A stretch of 64,000 nt of DNA from Colletotrichum lupini (GCF_023278565.1 NC_064672.1:2046001-2110000); one strand, 5' to 3'; positions 23,422-34,749 are shown, counted from the stretch's first letter. A program made the numbers and translations. The notes: generated by a model not told the origin, from the letters alone.

Positions 23422-24249
23422 CATTTGCTCCGGAGTAGCTGAGCTTCCTCCCCTTGGATGATGGCACATACACATCTAATACTAGCCTGACAATTGGATC
23501 ATTTTTATCAAGCTACCTGTGATATTGCCTCGCCGAATGCAAGGCTGTTCCTCGATGCGCCAGAGTCCGCTACCACTGGCGCTTTTCCGCCATTTGATGG
23601 ACGCTAACCCTCGACAACAGACGAGAGCGTTGAGACGGAGATGTATGAAGGAAGGCAATTCCTGCTGATACGGTGCGCCCTAGTTAACGGTGCCCGGCCC
23701 TCTGGGTGATCGCCCCACCAAACTTCCGGGCATCATGAGTTGAGTCCCCCGATGGAAAGACAGTACTGTAGGATACACGCGTCATCTTACCTATGATAAC
23801 GCGTAGAACCTGCGAATTGTCTTACACTCTCTGCTCTTAAGCCCTGCCTACCTACTACAGGAATGTGGCTTTAAATGTCTGAGTTTAAGCTGGTGCCAGC
23901 GATCAAGTGTGCCCCTGTGAAACTCTGGTAAGGGGATCCGTGCAATAACGCAGTTCAACGCGTCGTTGCTTGACGCGTCCGCGTCTCCGAGCACTAGGCC
24001 TTTAAACCCCCGCATCCACACGCTTCCACTTACACTGGCTGTTCTTGTCCAACACACTTTCGTAACAAATCCTCAGCGAGGTGTTTGAAGTGAATACTCA
24101 GGAGAGCAAATAAGACTCACTCGGACTCGGGTTACTCCATTCGTTAATACTACACAACTATCAAGAAAGTAAGGGCTACGGTGAGAAGGCCGCTCAAGGT
24201 GAGAGGATCCGCTCCCGTGGAAAACCAACAGTGTGCTCACGCCTGCCAG
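23422..24249. other. Intergenic between tandem paralogues A and B
   Basis: An 828-bp gap holding the presumed promoter of paralogue B, including the ACGCGT cluster listed separately. The frame of paralogue B is open upstream to a GTG at 24181, but the first ATG is at 24250. No other gene is seen. Confidence 0.45.
23777..23978. promoter_or_regulatory. Cluster of four ACGCGT (MCB-like) sites upstream of paralogue B
   Basis: The palindrome ACGCGT occurs at 23777, 23799, 23958 and 23973, four times in about 200 bp, where about 0.05 copies would be expected by chance. The cluster lies 270-475 bp upstream of the ATG at 24250. In yeasts and filamentous fungi this is the MluI cell-cycle box bound by MBF-type (Mbp1/Swi6) factors. 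G1/S control of this gene is inference. Confidence 0.45.
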
Positions 24250-25395
24250 ATGCAACCCCTGTGGAAGTCAGAATACATCGGTGGCTTTGCAGAATGGGAT
24301 CCGACGCCATGCAGAGGCTGCGGAAGAAGCGGCAATCACACCACCATCAAGCATAGAAATTGCGCAATGATGGAACTTGAATCCTCCGTCGCCGCGCGAG
24401 TTATGACCGATCGTGCTTGGGAACGACTGGAGCGTATTATCAAAAATGCAGAATACGTGATCGATGAGTTCGACGGGGAGTGCCAACTAGCAGATGCTGC
24501 CGTGCGTGAGATGGAAGATGCTATCAAGATGGCGGAGGAGATGGTAATTTCGCAAGCCGTCCTCGGCCCTCTGCGAAGGGCGTTGCGCAAGGCGGAGGAA
24601 ACTCGCGACAGCGTTGTGCTCACGCGCATCAACCGAAAAAAGATGCTGGTGTCACTGTATAGACAGAGGATGGCAATGTGCGACTTGTTGAACGTGGCGG
24701 AGGTTCGCGAGGAACTGGCGATTGAGACGTACCTGGCGACCCGACCGACCAGCCGAGACACGAGACTGGAAGCGCCAGGAAGCGCTGCAGCACAAGCATC
24801 AGAACGGGCTAGGTGGTGGCAGCAGGAAGAGTTTGCCGATCCCGAAGAGCTCGAAGAGGATGAAGAGCAGCGATACCAGTACTTTCTAGATGACTGGAAA
24901 TACCGTCGGGGGCAAAAAATCCGCGACCCTAAACTCGACTTCCTCCGCGATTGTATAAAGTCACCATCCGTCGGCATTCCTCCAGGCTGTACACGTCGTG
25001 TCACAGTACAGGACGAAGAAGACAGTTGGGCTCAGACTCCCACTCAAGTGGCCTCTTCCACACCTGTTCACTCGATCAAGATAGAGGATGATGAAGAGCA
25101 GGAATTTGTCAGACGTCCAACGCCACCATCTTCACCGCCCATGTCTTCATCACCCGAGACGATGTCGAGTCCCCGCAGACTGCTGTGGGGGCATACCAAT
25201 GAAAGGGCGACACGACACAGCATGAAGCGCAAGGACAGCTCTCATCCGGCGTCTGATGATTCGATAGAAGAGGCGCTGGGCCGCGCATTCAGAAACATCG
25301 AGAAGACCGAAAGTACTGGTGCTACTGCGGCAACGGGCCGGGCCCGACGAACTACGGGTGCTACTCGGCAGAAGCGGCGGGTCAGGCCGTACTAG
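24250..25395 (+). CDS. Tandem paralogue B: CCHC-like motif, coiled-coil, basic-tail protein
   Basis: A single-exon frame of 381 residues starting at the first ATG; the frame is open further upstream without an ATG. Residues 21-38 form C-x2-C-x5-H-x7-C (CRGCGRSGNHTTIKHRNC), a zinc-knuckle-like motif with a longer last spacer than the retroviral type. An extended helical region rich in Glu, Arg and Ala follows (about 45-165), then an acidic stretch EELEEDEEQ, a Pro/Ser-rich disordered part with SPP and SSP sites that could be phosphorylated, and an Arg-rich tail ending KRRVRPY. It matches paralogue C (26804) exactly in motif spacing and paralogue A (22642) in layout. I do not recognise the family. 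Nuclear location is plausible from the basic clusters; the function is unknown. Confidence 0.68.
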   Translation: MQPLWKSEYIGGFAEWDPTPCRGCGRSGNHTTIKHRNCAMMELESSVAARVMTDRAWERLERIIKNAEYVIDEFDGECQLADAAVREMEDAIKMAEEMVISQAVLGPLRRALRKAEETRDSVVLTRINRKKMLVSLYRQRMAMCDLLNVAEVREELAIETYLATRPTSRDTRLEAPGSAAAQASERARWWQQEEFADPEELEEDEEQRYQYFLDDWKYRRGQKIRDPKLDFLRDCIKSPSVGIPPGCTRRVTVQDEEDSWAQTPTQVASSTPVHSIKIEDDEEQEFVRRPTPPSSPPMSSSPETMSSPRRLLWGHTNERATRHSMKRKDSSHPASDDSIEEALGRAFRNIEKTESTGATAATGRARRTTGATRQKRRVRPY

Positions 25396-26803
25396 AGTGA
25401 GACGCGGGTTGAGACCGTGAGACCCCCGAAACCCCGGGATGCCTGCGTGGAAGGGTTCTAGAATGGAAAGTTTGTACGCTTATGACACTTGTATTATAGC
25501 TATGAACAACTTTATGAAACAAAGACCAAGCTGACTCCGGGATATTGGATTGACAGAAACGGTCGGGAACTTGGAGATCGGCTCATCTCCTTCTTCTCCA
25601 ACCCCTGACGCTCACAAGACCCTCAGAGGGGCGGTCCCATTCAGAAACTGGAGCTCCTTGTCAGGGGTCACAATGTAACCGAAAGTGAGAGTCATGAAAA
25701 ACCCGCCGTATCCGTGTGCCACCTGAGCCGCTTTCCCCTATTTGGTAGCAATTTCGGTGGAGAACTGCAAAGAGAAAGCCCAACGTTCAAAGTCAGTTTT
25801 TTCTTCAACCCATGTCTTTTTGCTTTTTTTTATGAAGAACATATCCGTCCATGGCTCCATGCCCCCATTCTCCTTTTCTTTGGCTGAGCAACGGCTGGAA
25901 ACGAACCACTCCCCCGAAACTTGGATTTCTCATTGATGAGACCAGAGAAAGGATGGGCGAATCGGTATCAAAGCCATGCAATGGTGTGGAAACTTGCAGG
26001 AAGCTGCTGCAGCCAGGGTTTTCTTGCTCTTCCTGCCGGCAGGCATGGGTACCAGCACCAGGCTGTTGGAAACGAATAGTTTCCTGGGGTTTGAGAGTTT
26101 GCTCGAGAGTTTCTCAGCACTGAGCACAACCATGATGCCATCGCGTGACATGTTTGTGAACGATCTTCAGCATAAACCAAGGTTTAGGGAGCTGCCAGAC
26201 CTGCATCTGACGGCACAACTGACTCTTGACTCTTTATCCAACACCCAATGACGCATTACGTGTCTGCATACGAGAGTCCATACGTATCCTCATACGAACC
26301 TTGGGCCGTTCACCTGGGCACAAATGGAGTCGACTCAATATCGCTAACTCTTCCAAAAGATCCACATACATCCCCCTGGACCTGGAGCAAAATGGGGTCC
26401 TCTGCAATGATGAAGAGGATCGTGACCCCCCGCCGCCCAGGTGCTTCCAATTAAGCTGTGAGAGAGAGGTGGTTTCTTTTCCTTCATTCCCGTTCACTTT
26501 AGGACCCTTTCCTGTCCGAATGTCCACCTTTAGACCCCTACCTACATCATCTACAGCCTCCTTTTGATATCCCCACCGGCGGGAAACAAGATCTTCGAAC
26601 CACCAAAAGGTGAGACAAACCCCGTGCTTGATCGCAGCGGGAATCTGTCCATGGGGCATATTACTTAAAAAATGCCTTCATTTGCGATCTCGATGAGCAA
26701 GGCTGAGTGAGCTGACATGGGGTTGAGTCAAGCGCGAACGTGTCCGTGACCTCGGAAAAGAGTGTACATTTCTGCTCTACTGGAGCAGTGACAGTCCAGC
26801 TAG
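25396..26803. other. Intergenic between tandem paralogues B and C
   Basis: A 1.4-kb stretch with no supported gene. The last few hundred bases should hold the promoter of paralogue C. No ACGCGT cluster like that upstream of paralogue B was found. Confidence 0.4.
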
Positions 26804-28165
26804 ATGGACCCGGACGTCTGCCGGAATTGCGGCCACAGTGGCAAGCACATTGACTTTGCGGACGCCCGATGCGCCATCACGGAGCGGGATGACGCCGAGC
26901 GCGACAAGCTCCAGGCCGACGCGGCCCTGGCCCGGGCCCGCGACATCTGCGAGACGTCGCTCTCACTCATGAAGCGGCAGATGCAGGAGCTCGAGGACGC
27001 CAACGAGGCCATTGACGTACTGCGCGCCGCGCTGGCGGCCGCCGAGGACCGAAGGGAGCGCGTGCGGCGTGATCTCGGCACCCATGGCGACGTGTGCCTA
27101 CTCGCGCGGTCGAACGTCGAGGCGGCGGAGGAGATGGCCATCTCGGCTGCCGGGCGGTACTTTGAGGCCGGAAGGGCTGTGACTGCGTTGGAGGATCGGG
27201 AGCAGTTGAGGAAGCAGTCGCCGAGTATTCACGTGGAAGAGGCGCCGCCTTTGCCGGTGACTGTGCCAATGGAAGAGGATGACGATGCGGAGGATGAAGC
27301 GAGGGAGAAGGAAGACCGGAGGTGGAAGAGGTCGAATGAGCGCTTTTGCAAGTGGTTGCGGCAGTCTGAGGCGCAGCGGCAGATTATGAAGTCTTCGTGG
27401 ACCAAGCTGAGGGTCGCGGAGAGGTTAGCTGGGGAGAGCGTCAATGTCGACGTTGATGTCGATGTCGACGCAGTTGACGAAGAGGAAGATGAAGAGACGG
27501 CACGCCGGAAAAGGGTCCAGGCGTGGACTGCCGCACGGAGGCTGACAGACCAGCTTCCGCCAGAGGAGGACCCTACCATGGAGACGGAGTACCTGGAATC
27601 GGAGCCGACTGATTCCGCGGAGACGACGGAGGGATCTTCTGAGCCATTGGTGTTGGCGCCGGCACCGACGTCTGCTCCTACTTCCTCCGCTCACAAGACT
27701 GGCGTATCCAAGAGAGCGCCGGCGCTGAGGACAAGGGCAAAGACCGGCAGAGCTGCGACGACGGCGACTGCACCTGCGACGCAAGCGCCCCAGACTGTGC
27801 CGTCAAGTCCGATAAAAGGACGCAACCTACGGACTGCTCGAAGGGTGGAGAGCCAGACTCGCTCGGAACCCACGCGGCCGACGACAGCTACGACAACGGC
27901 GACGAAAAGGGTGAAGAGGGAGCCGAAGACAACATCTGCGGTCGTGATGGGGAAGACGGGGACTACCAATGCTCCCAGCTCAGATGGTGCCGCCGCTGGC
28001 CGGCCGGCTGCGCGGACACGGGCTCGGACTGGGAAGACCCCGGCAGCGCCTACGGTAGCGGCAGCGGAAACACCGGCGGCGACACGGCCTCAGAGGGCTA
28101 CGAGAAGGAGGTCGGTGAGAGTTCAGCCATACCCTCAACCGGGTGCTCAGCCGAGATGGAAGTAA
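26804..28165 (+). CDS. Tandem paralogue C: CCHC-like motif, coiled-coil, Thr/Ala/Arg-rich tail
   Basis: A single-exon frame of 453 residues. Residues 6-23 are CRNCGHSGKHIDFADARC, with the same C-x2-C-x5-H-x7-C spacing as paralogue B. A strong coiled-coil-like region follows at about 25-135 (many Glu, Arg, Ala and Leu, and few helix breakers), then acidic segments (MEEDDDAEDEAREKED and a DVDVDVDAVDEEEDEE run), and a long low-complexity tail rich in Thr, Ala, Pro and Arg with repeated RTRA/RARTGK elements that ends near RRSVRVQPYPQPG. The gene is visibly richer in G+C than paralogues A and B. The tail resembles a disordered, possibly DNA-contacting basic region. Function unknown; the family assignment rests on shared layout and exact motif spacing. 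Confidence 0.68.
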   Translation: MDPDVCRNCGHSGKHIDFADARCAITERDDAERDKLQADAALARARDICETSLSLMKRQMQELEDANEAIDVLRAALAAAEDRRERVRRDLGTHGDVCLLARSNVEAAEEMAISAAGRYFEAGRAVTALEDREQLRKQSPSIHVEEAPPLPVTVPMEEDDDAEDEAREKEDRRWKRSNERFCKWLRQSEAQRQIMKSSWTKLRVAERLAGESVNVDVDVDVDAVDEEEDEETARRKRVQAWTAARRLTDQLPPEEDPTMETEYLESEPTDSAETTEGSSEPLVLAPAPTSAPTSSAHKTGVSKRAPALRTRAKTGRAATTATAPATQAPQTVPSSPIKGRNLRTARRVESQTRSEPTRPTTATTTATKRVKREPKTTSAVVMGKTGTTNAPSSDGAAAGRPAARTRARTGKTPAAPTVAAAETPAATRPQRATRRRSVRVQPYPQPGAQPRWK

Positions 28166-28484
28166 GGTGTTTTTATTGATGTGGCCATGATTGGATGGTC
28201 TAGTAGTTGTGTTGAAACTGTGAAGGCCTTGAGGAGGGGGCCGATGCCCTCCTCGTCCATACCCCTCAGATTGAATAGTCTCAATTCATAGCGTTTCTTT
28301 TGTCAATTGCCCACCCATTAAGTCGGCTGTACTCGATGTTTTCTAGTCACATGTGTTCGCCAGGAGCCCAGTCATGAAAAGATGTGGTGTTATTTGTTAA
28401 GAAAATGAGTGAGAGTCATCTGATTAGATGACCATAAAATGTCGCCATCGGAGCTACCCATCACGACATGGCGGACCGTCAACT
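28166..28484. other. Convergent intergenic spacer
   Basis: A 319-bp gap between converging genes, expected to hold two polyadenylation regions. It is rather AT-rich at 28370-28440. Nothing else is recognised. Confidence 0.4.
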
Positions 28485-30284
28485 CTAAAAGAACCTCCAC
28501 ACCGAATCCGCACTTCTCGTCTTCTTGAAAGCGCTGTACCATCTACACAGCGGATACATAATCGCCATAACAACCAGCCAATTTGCCCACCAAACCCAAA
28601 TGTTACTGACTCCGACCGCAGGCCTACCGTCCATTGGAGGAGGCAGGCCGTTCTCGCGCCCAAAGAGCCCAACGAGCAGCATGCACAAGCTAAAGAGGAT
28701 GATGAGGTGCGTGAGGTAGAAAAAGAGCGCCGACGTGCCAAACACGAGAAGAACGCCAAGCCACTTTGTCGCAACCCGCGGAGGCACCGAACCAAAGATG
28801 GCGAGCAGGAAGAACGTCGCCGCGAGAGTGTATGCGAAGAAGGCAAAGTCTGGCGGGTACTTCACGACGTAAAAGAAGGACGCTACGGAAACGAGGTACG
28901 GGTTCGAATCTGGGCTCGCCGCCTGATCCGGGGTCCGGAGGCATCCTTCAGATAGATTCCCAATGCGGAGTACGCGTGTGAGAACGAAGAGGACGCTGAA
29001 GATGAGGCCCGCGGCGACGTTGCCGCATGCCAGCTTCGTGGACGACAAGGGACGAGCAAGGATGATGCGCGCGTAGAGGAGGCCCAAGATGGCAAATGAG
29101 AGCCACGCCAGAGGTGGGAAGCCGGACATGACGTGCGGGCGGTTGACTTCAAAGAACCAGAAGCGCCAAAAGTCGTTGGCTACCGTGCCGGTGACAGGAG
29201 AAGACGAGGCGGCGGCGCAGGCTCCATGGGTCGGCGACACCCAGTGATCCCAGCAAATCGTGACGAAGCCGAGAACAAGCAGCACGGCGTTGTGGATGTG
29301 CCATGAAATCTGTTGGGCGCGAGCGGAAGCCTTCGACTTGGGCGGATTATCGTGGCCTGTATGAACGAGGAGAGGCGTCCTCTCACTTCCGTCGCCGCGA
29401 CGACGACGACCACCTCCACAACCGGTACCTACAAAGAAATGATCGAGCAGGTTAGCCAACAACGGCTCCGTCTCGTTGATAGCGAGCCACAAGAGGCCGA
29501 CGAGGAGGTAATCCACCGCCAGCGCCACGAGGACCATGTTAAGAAACCACAGCTGGCCCTGCGTCAGCACGAACCCCATGACCGTCGAGACGGCCGTCAA
29601 AATGACGGCGCGCGTTGCAAAGTGCTTTGCCATCCGGGCGGAGGACCATCCCATCTTGAGGCGGGAGCGGCCGAAATACGCGACGCCCATGCCGAGGAGG
29701 AAAGTGAAGCCGGGGGCGCAGAGGTGCGAGAGCATGCGGACGGCGTAGCCAAAGTGACCATTCCAGCGCTCGACGACGGCGGAGTCGGATTCTTGGTGGT
29801 TTGCACCGGTGGAATGTGGCCAGGCGTTGAGGCCGACTACATTGTGGTCCATTGCCATGAACATCATCAGCAGTCCACGGAGGAGGTCCGGCGCCAGCGC
29901 GCGGGTTGGCGGCGGCGGAGGTGAGGCATCGTCAGCTTGTGCTGGCTGCTCTGGTAAAATGGTCGGCCGGCGTCCGTTTGCTAGTGCCCGGAGGGAATCC
30001 GTGGCTTTTGCAGCTGTCGTTGAAGGCGGCTGAGAGGTGCCGTAGGTGTAGCCGTTGGACGACGTGCTCGGCTCTGCCGTGTTGACGTTGTCGTCGTCAG
30101 ACTCGGCTGCCGTCACGGACTCCTCATCGTTGGGGAGGGTGTGCAAGGACGTATCCTCCTCATCCCGATGGAAACCTCGTACGTTGGGGTCTTTGAGAGA
30201 CTCTCGTAATATGGAAGCGAGGTTGGCGTCTGTCGAAGCCATCTTGCTTGCCGGGTTATGTTGGTTTACGTTGAGAGTATTCAA
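28485..30284 (-). CDS. HGSNAT/DUF1624-like multi-pass membrane protein
   Basis: A single-exon minus-strand frame of 599 residues; a second in-frame ATG at 30242 (MASTDANLA) would give 585 residues and is equally plausible. The first 125 residues are hydrophilic and disordered (acidic, Ser/Thr/Pro-rich). The conserved opening of the heparan-alpha-glucosaminide N-acetyltransferase catalytic-like domain, PDLLRGLLMMFMAMDHN, is at about 132-148. About ten hydrophobic segments follow, including GYAVRMLSHLCAPGFTFLLGMG and the late ALFFYLTHLIILFSLCMLL. An Arg/Gly-rich loop (GCGGGRRRRGDG) interrupts the middle. In animals HGSNAT transfers acetyl from acetyl-CoA across the lysosomal membrane; fungi lack heparan sulfate, so the fungal substrate is unknown. 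It probably lies in the plasma or an internal membrane. Confidence 0.78.
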   Translation of the reverse strand: MNTLNVNQHNPASKMASTDANLASILRESLKDPNVRGFHRDEEDTSLHTLPNDEESVTAAESDDDNVNTAEPSTSSNGYTYGTSQPPSTTAAKATDSLRALANGRRPTILPEQPAQADDASPPPPPTRALAPDLLRGLLMMFMAMDHNVVGLNAWPHSTGANHQESDSAVVERWNGHFGYAVRMLSHLCAPGFTFLLGMGVAYFGRSRLKMGWSSARMAKHFATRAVILTAVSTVMGFVLTQGQLWFLNMVLVALAVDYLLVGLLWLAINETEPLLANLLDHFFVGTGCGGGRRRRGDGSERTPLLVHTGHDNPPKSKASARAQQISWHIHNAVLLVLGFVTICWDHWVSPTHGACAAASSSPVTGTVANDFWRFWFFEVNRPHVMSGFPPLAWLSFAILGLLYARIILARPLSSTKLACGNVAAGLIFSVLFVLTRVLRIGNLSEGCLRTPDQAASPDSNPYLVSVASFFYVVKYPPDFAFFAYTLAATFFLLAIFGSVPPRVATKWLGVLLVFGTSALFFYLTHLIILFSLCMLLVGLFGRENGLPPPMDGRPAVGVSNIWVWWANWLVVMAIMYPLCRWYSAFKKTRSADSVWRFF

Positions 30285-32107
30285 CAGTTTTCATCAGTCT
30301 CACAAGAGAAGGACTTGAAGCACAAGAAGGCAAAGGGAACGGTTTATGAACTGTGTCAAGGCTGTTCAACGCCTACTAGGTATGGGAGGATTAGTCAACC
30401 GAACGCAGGCTTCCGCCCGACCCGCGTCGCCGCGTCGCGAGAGGGAGGAACACACGGGCAGAGTGTCCAAGAGGGGGATCTTAGCGTGGGCAAAAAAAAG
30501 GGCGAATTCGATTCTGGTGGAACGTCCTGTCGCAGTTGATGACGTGCACCAATTGCAGTTGGGGGAAATCTGGAACTGGCGGAGCGGAGGACGCGGGCGG
30601 CGGCTCAGGCACGAGACAAAGACCGAGTGGACATTAGGCTTTGTTTAGAGTACATTTATTTTATTCATCTCGAAGGTCTCTTTCAGGTTCCCCTGCGTCA
30701 GGCACTGCATCAAGCAGCATACTAGTTCTTGGTTATAGTCAAGTGATACCATCTTGTCGGACTCAAGTTGCTTCAAGCTGGAGAGCACCTCGAAGAGGTA
30801 AGCGAACAGAACAAAAGAGCTTCAATTCGCCCCTCGGTGACTTTTGCAGCTGAGCAATGTGAGGCGGGCCAACTTCAGCCCCGAGCGGCTCAGCCGTCTG
30901 AACTTTCCGAGCGACATGTCCGCCGCTAGACACCCACCTGGATCTTCAAACTCCGCATACTTCATCAGCATTGTCTTAGTTGCTGATTTCGATGTTGTTT
31001 TCATCCATTTATCTCAATCAACATGAGCACAAAAAGGGACACCCCCAAACCTTCGTCGCTAGGTTCAGGGGCTCTTCTTAGGCGGTGTCGCAACAGGCCG
31101 TTTGTCCCGGTTCACTGGTTAGACTTCCCGCTGACCGCCTCAACCGTGTGGATCTGTACCTGACATGGGCCTGAGAACATGTGGCACCGCATAACGGGCT
31201 CTCTGGGCGTGACCTGCCAGCGAAACGCTGCATCTGGGGACCTGCCGCAGCCCGATAGCAAGGGATCTACCCGTAGGATCTTTTGATTATCAGGAACCCG
31301 CAAGCTTGCCACAGGTGGCCGGACTTGACGCGCAGACTTGTCGATTGATCTGATTCTGCGTTGCTGTAAAACAACCTTCTCTTTCTCACGTCAGCTTGGG
31401 AGCCGCTAGCAGGATGAAGCTTTGGTGGCTCATTCCAACAAATTCCGCGCAGCCACAGCAACTTGAGAGGGCTTAGGTCGGCGCGGGGTCAATCAATGGG
31501 CCCTGAACTCAACCGAATGAGTCAGCATGACTCTCCCGATCTGCCAGTACAGTTCAAGAGTCCTTCGGTCAGTACACGCAAAGCCAGCCCAGATCCATGC
31601 CCATTTCAACTCTTTTGACTTCGGGATCAGGACATCTCGACGGTGTCTCGGTCTCGTGTCAACATTACATGTGTTATCTAGAAGACGGCCGAAGCCGCGG
31701 AGGTCACCGCACCTTACCGGAGACATGTTCCGGTTCAGTTTCCCGGCCGTCTTCCGAACTTGATCCATTTCAGCCGATCGCGGGTGAATCAACTCGTCCT
31801 GATTGAGCATCAAGAAACGCTTCTATTGGCGAAAACTTGTGTAGCTGATTCTTAGTCTGCAAATCGTCATTGCTCGTTGCTATCCGCCATCCCCTCACAC
31901 GGCAGCTCACAAAATGCGGAGGGATTCTGGAGACCCCATCAGTATGCCTTTGCCGTTCCGAGTTCCGACCTCCGTTGGGACCCCACTTCAACTCATCCGC
32001 GGGGCATTATCGCGGGGCAATAAATGAACCCCCAGGCCGTGATGAGTTGATGTCAATGAGAAAGCCGGGACGAGAATTATTGGTTGAAGGCGAGAACATC
32101 ACTCAAA
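30285..32107. other. Long intergenic region, nothing recognised
   Basis: About 1.8 kb between divergent genes (membrane protein at 30284, beta-glucosidase at 32108). Both promoters must lie here. Short open frames, for example 31493-31813 on the minus strand, have no recognisable domain and are not called. Confidence 0.4.
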
Positions 32108-34749
32108 ATGGCAGACAAGACAGATATTGAGGCTATTCTCAAGACATTAACTCTTGAAGAAAAGGTAACGTTCCTTGTAACCTCTGTACCGTCATATCAC
32201 TGACCCCTCACTCTTAGATCCGCCTTCTCGCAGGCCGCAACTTTGTCGAAACTGGCGATGTCCCCGATAAAGGGGTGCCTGCAATCAAGGTATTCATACC
32301 CCCAACAGCTCCATATACCAAAGGCTCAGAACTGACCATATTATCACAGACAACAGATGGCCCCAACGGCACCCGCGGCGCTGCGATAGACGGCAGCACA
32401 AAAGCAGCATGTTTCCCGGCTGCCTGTAGCATAGCGGCGATCTTTGATCGACGCATAGCCCGCTCCGTCGGCGCGGCTCTCGCCCAGGAATCCAAAGCAA
32501 AGGGAGCCCGCTGTCTCCTCGCGCCCACAGTATGCATCCACCGCCACCCGCTTGGAGGGCGCAACTTCGAGAGCTACAGCGAGGACCCCTTCCTTGCAGG
32601 CAAGCTCGCCTCGGAGATGATCCAGGGGTGCCAAAGTCTGGGCGTCAGCGCGACGATTAAGCATTTCGTCGCCAATGAGCAAGAGACTGCGAGGACAACG
32701 GTGGACGAGAAAATTAGTGAGCGGGCGTTGAGAGAGATCTACCTCAAGCCGTTTGAGATTGCGGTCAAAGAGGCAAAGCCTTGGGCCATCATGTCTGCTT
32801 ACAACCTCATCAATGGAAAGCACTGCGATTCGAATGAGTGGTTGCTGAAGGAGGTCCTAAGAGGGGAGTGGGGATGGAAGGGTCTGGTTATGAGCGATTG
32901 GGGCGGAACCAACTCCGTGGCGGAAGGAATCAAGGCCGGCATGGATATTGAGATGCCCGGGCCTCCGAGAATACGCAAGCCCGCAGCCGTTCTCAATGCC
33001 GTGAAGAGCGGCGAGGTAACCGAGGCTGATATCGACGAGCGCGTACGTACGATACTCGAGTGGACGGAACAGCTCAACGGCTTCAAAGACCCGACCATCA
33101 CCGTGGAAAAGGCAATCGATCGCCCCGAACACCGTGCCTTGATTCGGGATGCGGGCGCGCGAGGCATCGTTCTCCTCAAGAACGACAACAATATCCTCCC
33201 ACTCACGAAGGAAAAGGTGAAAGGCAAGAAGATTGCCCTCATCGGCTACGCCAAAGACGGTCTCGCCCACGGCGGCGGCAGCGCAAGCGTGAACGCACAC
33301 TACAGACTCCCGCCCTGGGACGCCCTCCATGAGGCCCTGGGCTCCGACGTGGAGTTCACCTACGCAAAAGGTGCTCACAAAGAGCGTCTTCTCCCGCCCA
33401 TCACCCACGACGGAAGGGTCGGCACCATCGTCGGTCTGGACGGGAAACCTGGCTTCAGCCGAGTGTTCTACGACTTTGGCAAGGAGGATGCCGAGCCCGT
33501 TTCGGTCCTTAATAGCTATCCAAACTCGGCTTACTCCCCGCTAGGCTCCCAGGAGTCAATGTGGAAGACACTCGACATCGTTGGCGACTTCACGCCTTCC
33601 GAGACGGGTTCGCACTACATCGCCTGCTCAGGCATAGGCCCGACTCAGGTGTTTGTAGATGACGAGGTCGTCTTTGAGCAAAAAGGAAATTGCGCAGATC
33701 CTATGGGCGCTTTATTCCAAGCCGCCAACGAACCGCAAACAAAACATGCTTTTACAGCAGGCAAAACCTACCGCCTCCGCATCCACAGCAAACCGCCTAC
33801 CAAGATCGGTCTTGAAATCCTGGAAGACCGCACAGGTGTCCGAATGGGCTTCGGGCTGGAATCAGACCGAGACGCGGACCTTCAGGGCGAAGCTGCGCGG
33901 GTGGCTGCCAAAGCGGACCTTGCTATCGTATTCACCGGACATGATCCGCAGTGGGAGACGGAAGGCCGCGATCAGGAATCGTTCCACCTGCCCTACGACC
34001 AGGATGGGCTTATTGATGTCGTCGCGAAGGCTAGCGGCGGCAAGACGATCGTAGTCAACTCTACCGGCGTGGCGGTCGCGATGCCCTGGCTTGGCAAGGT
34101 GTCTGCTCTGGCGCAGTCGTGGTTCCCCGGCCAGGAGTGCGGCAATGCCATTGCTGATGTGCTCACCGGTGCCGTAAACCCTGAGGGTAAACTGCCTGTC
34201 AGTTTCCCCGCTCGCGTCGAGGATGCTCCCGCACATGGGAACTTCCCTGGGAAGAGAGGTGATGATGGAGTGCTCAGGGTCGAGTATGCCGAGGGCGTAT
34301 TTGTTGGATACAGGCACTACGACCGTGTGGCAAAGGAGGTACTGAACTTCCCCTTTGGATACGGTCTTTCGTACACAACCTTCGAGTACACAGGCTTTCA
34401 AGTGACGAAAAATAACTCTGCTGGAAACGAGTTTGACGTCTCGGTGGAGGTGTCCAACACGGGTCCCGTCGCCGGCGGCACTGTAGTCCAGGTGTACGCC
34501 GGGAAGACGGAGAGGTCGGCGGACACGCCGGTAAAAGTACTCACTGCGTTTGACAAGGTTCGGCTACAACCGGGAGAGAAGGCTACGGTCAGGTTGGCGA
34601 TCTCGGCAAAGGATTTTGCTTCATTTGAGGAGTCGACGAGAGAGTGGGTCCTCGAGGCTGGAGAGTACAGCTTCTACCTTGGCGAGTCTGCGGCAGAGAC
34701 TTTGCAGACTGTATCACTGAATCTGGAGAGAATCATCTACCACAGATAG
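32108..34749 (+). CDS. Beta-glucosidase, glycoside hydrolase family 3 with PA14 insert, intracellular
   Basis: Exons 32108-32164, 32218-32289 and 32350-34749 join in phase to 842 residues, the usual length for intracellular fungal BglI-type enzymes. Introns are 53 and 60 bp. Signatures: TTDGPNGTRG after exon 2, HPLGGRNFESYSEDP, KHFVANEQETARTTVDE, and LVMSDWGGTNS, with Asp226 the expected nucleophile. The second domain carries WETEGRDQESFHLP (about 578-591), where the acid/base glutamate of this subfamily lies. A PA14 domain (about 395-550) is inserted in the second domain, as in the Kluyveromyces-type enzyme, and a fibronectin-III-like domain closes the protein. There is no signal peptide, so it should hydrolyse terminal beta-D-glucosides in the cytosol. 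The second intron is a multiple of three without a stop, so retention would add 20 residues. Confidence 0.92.
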
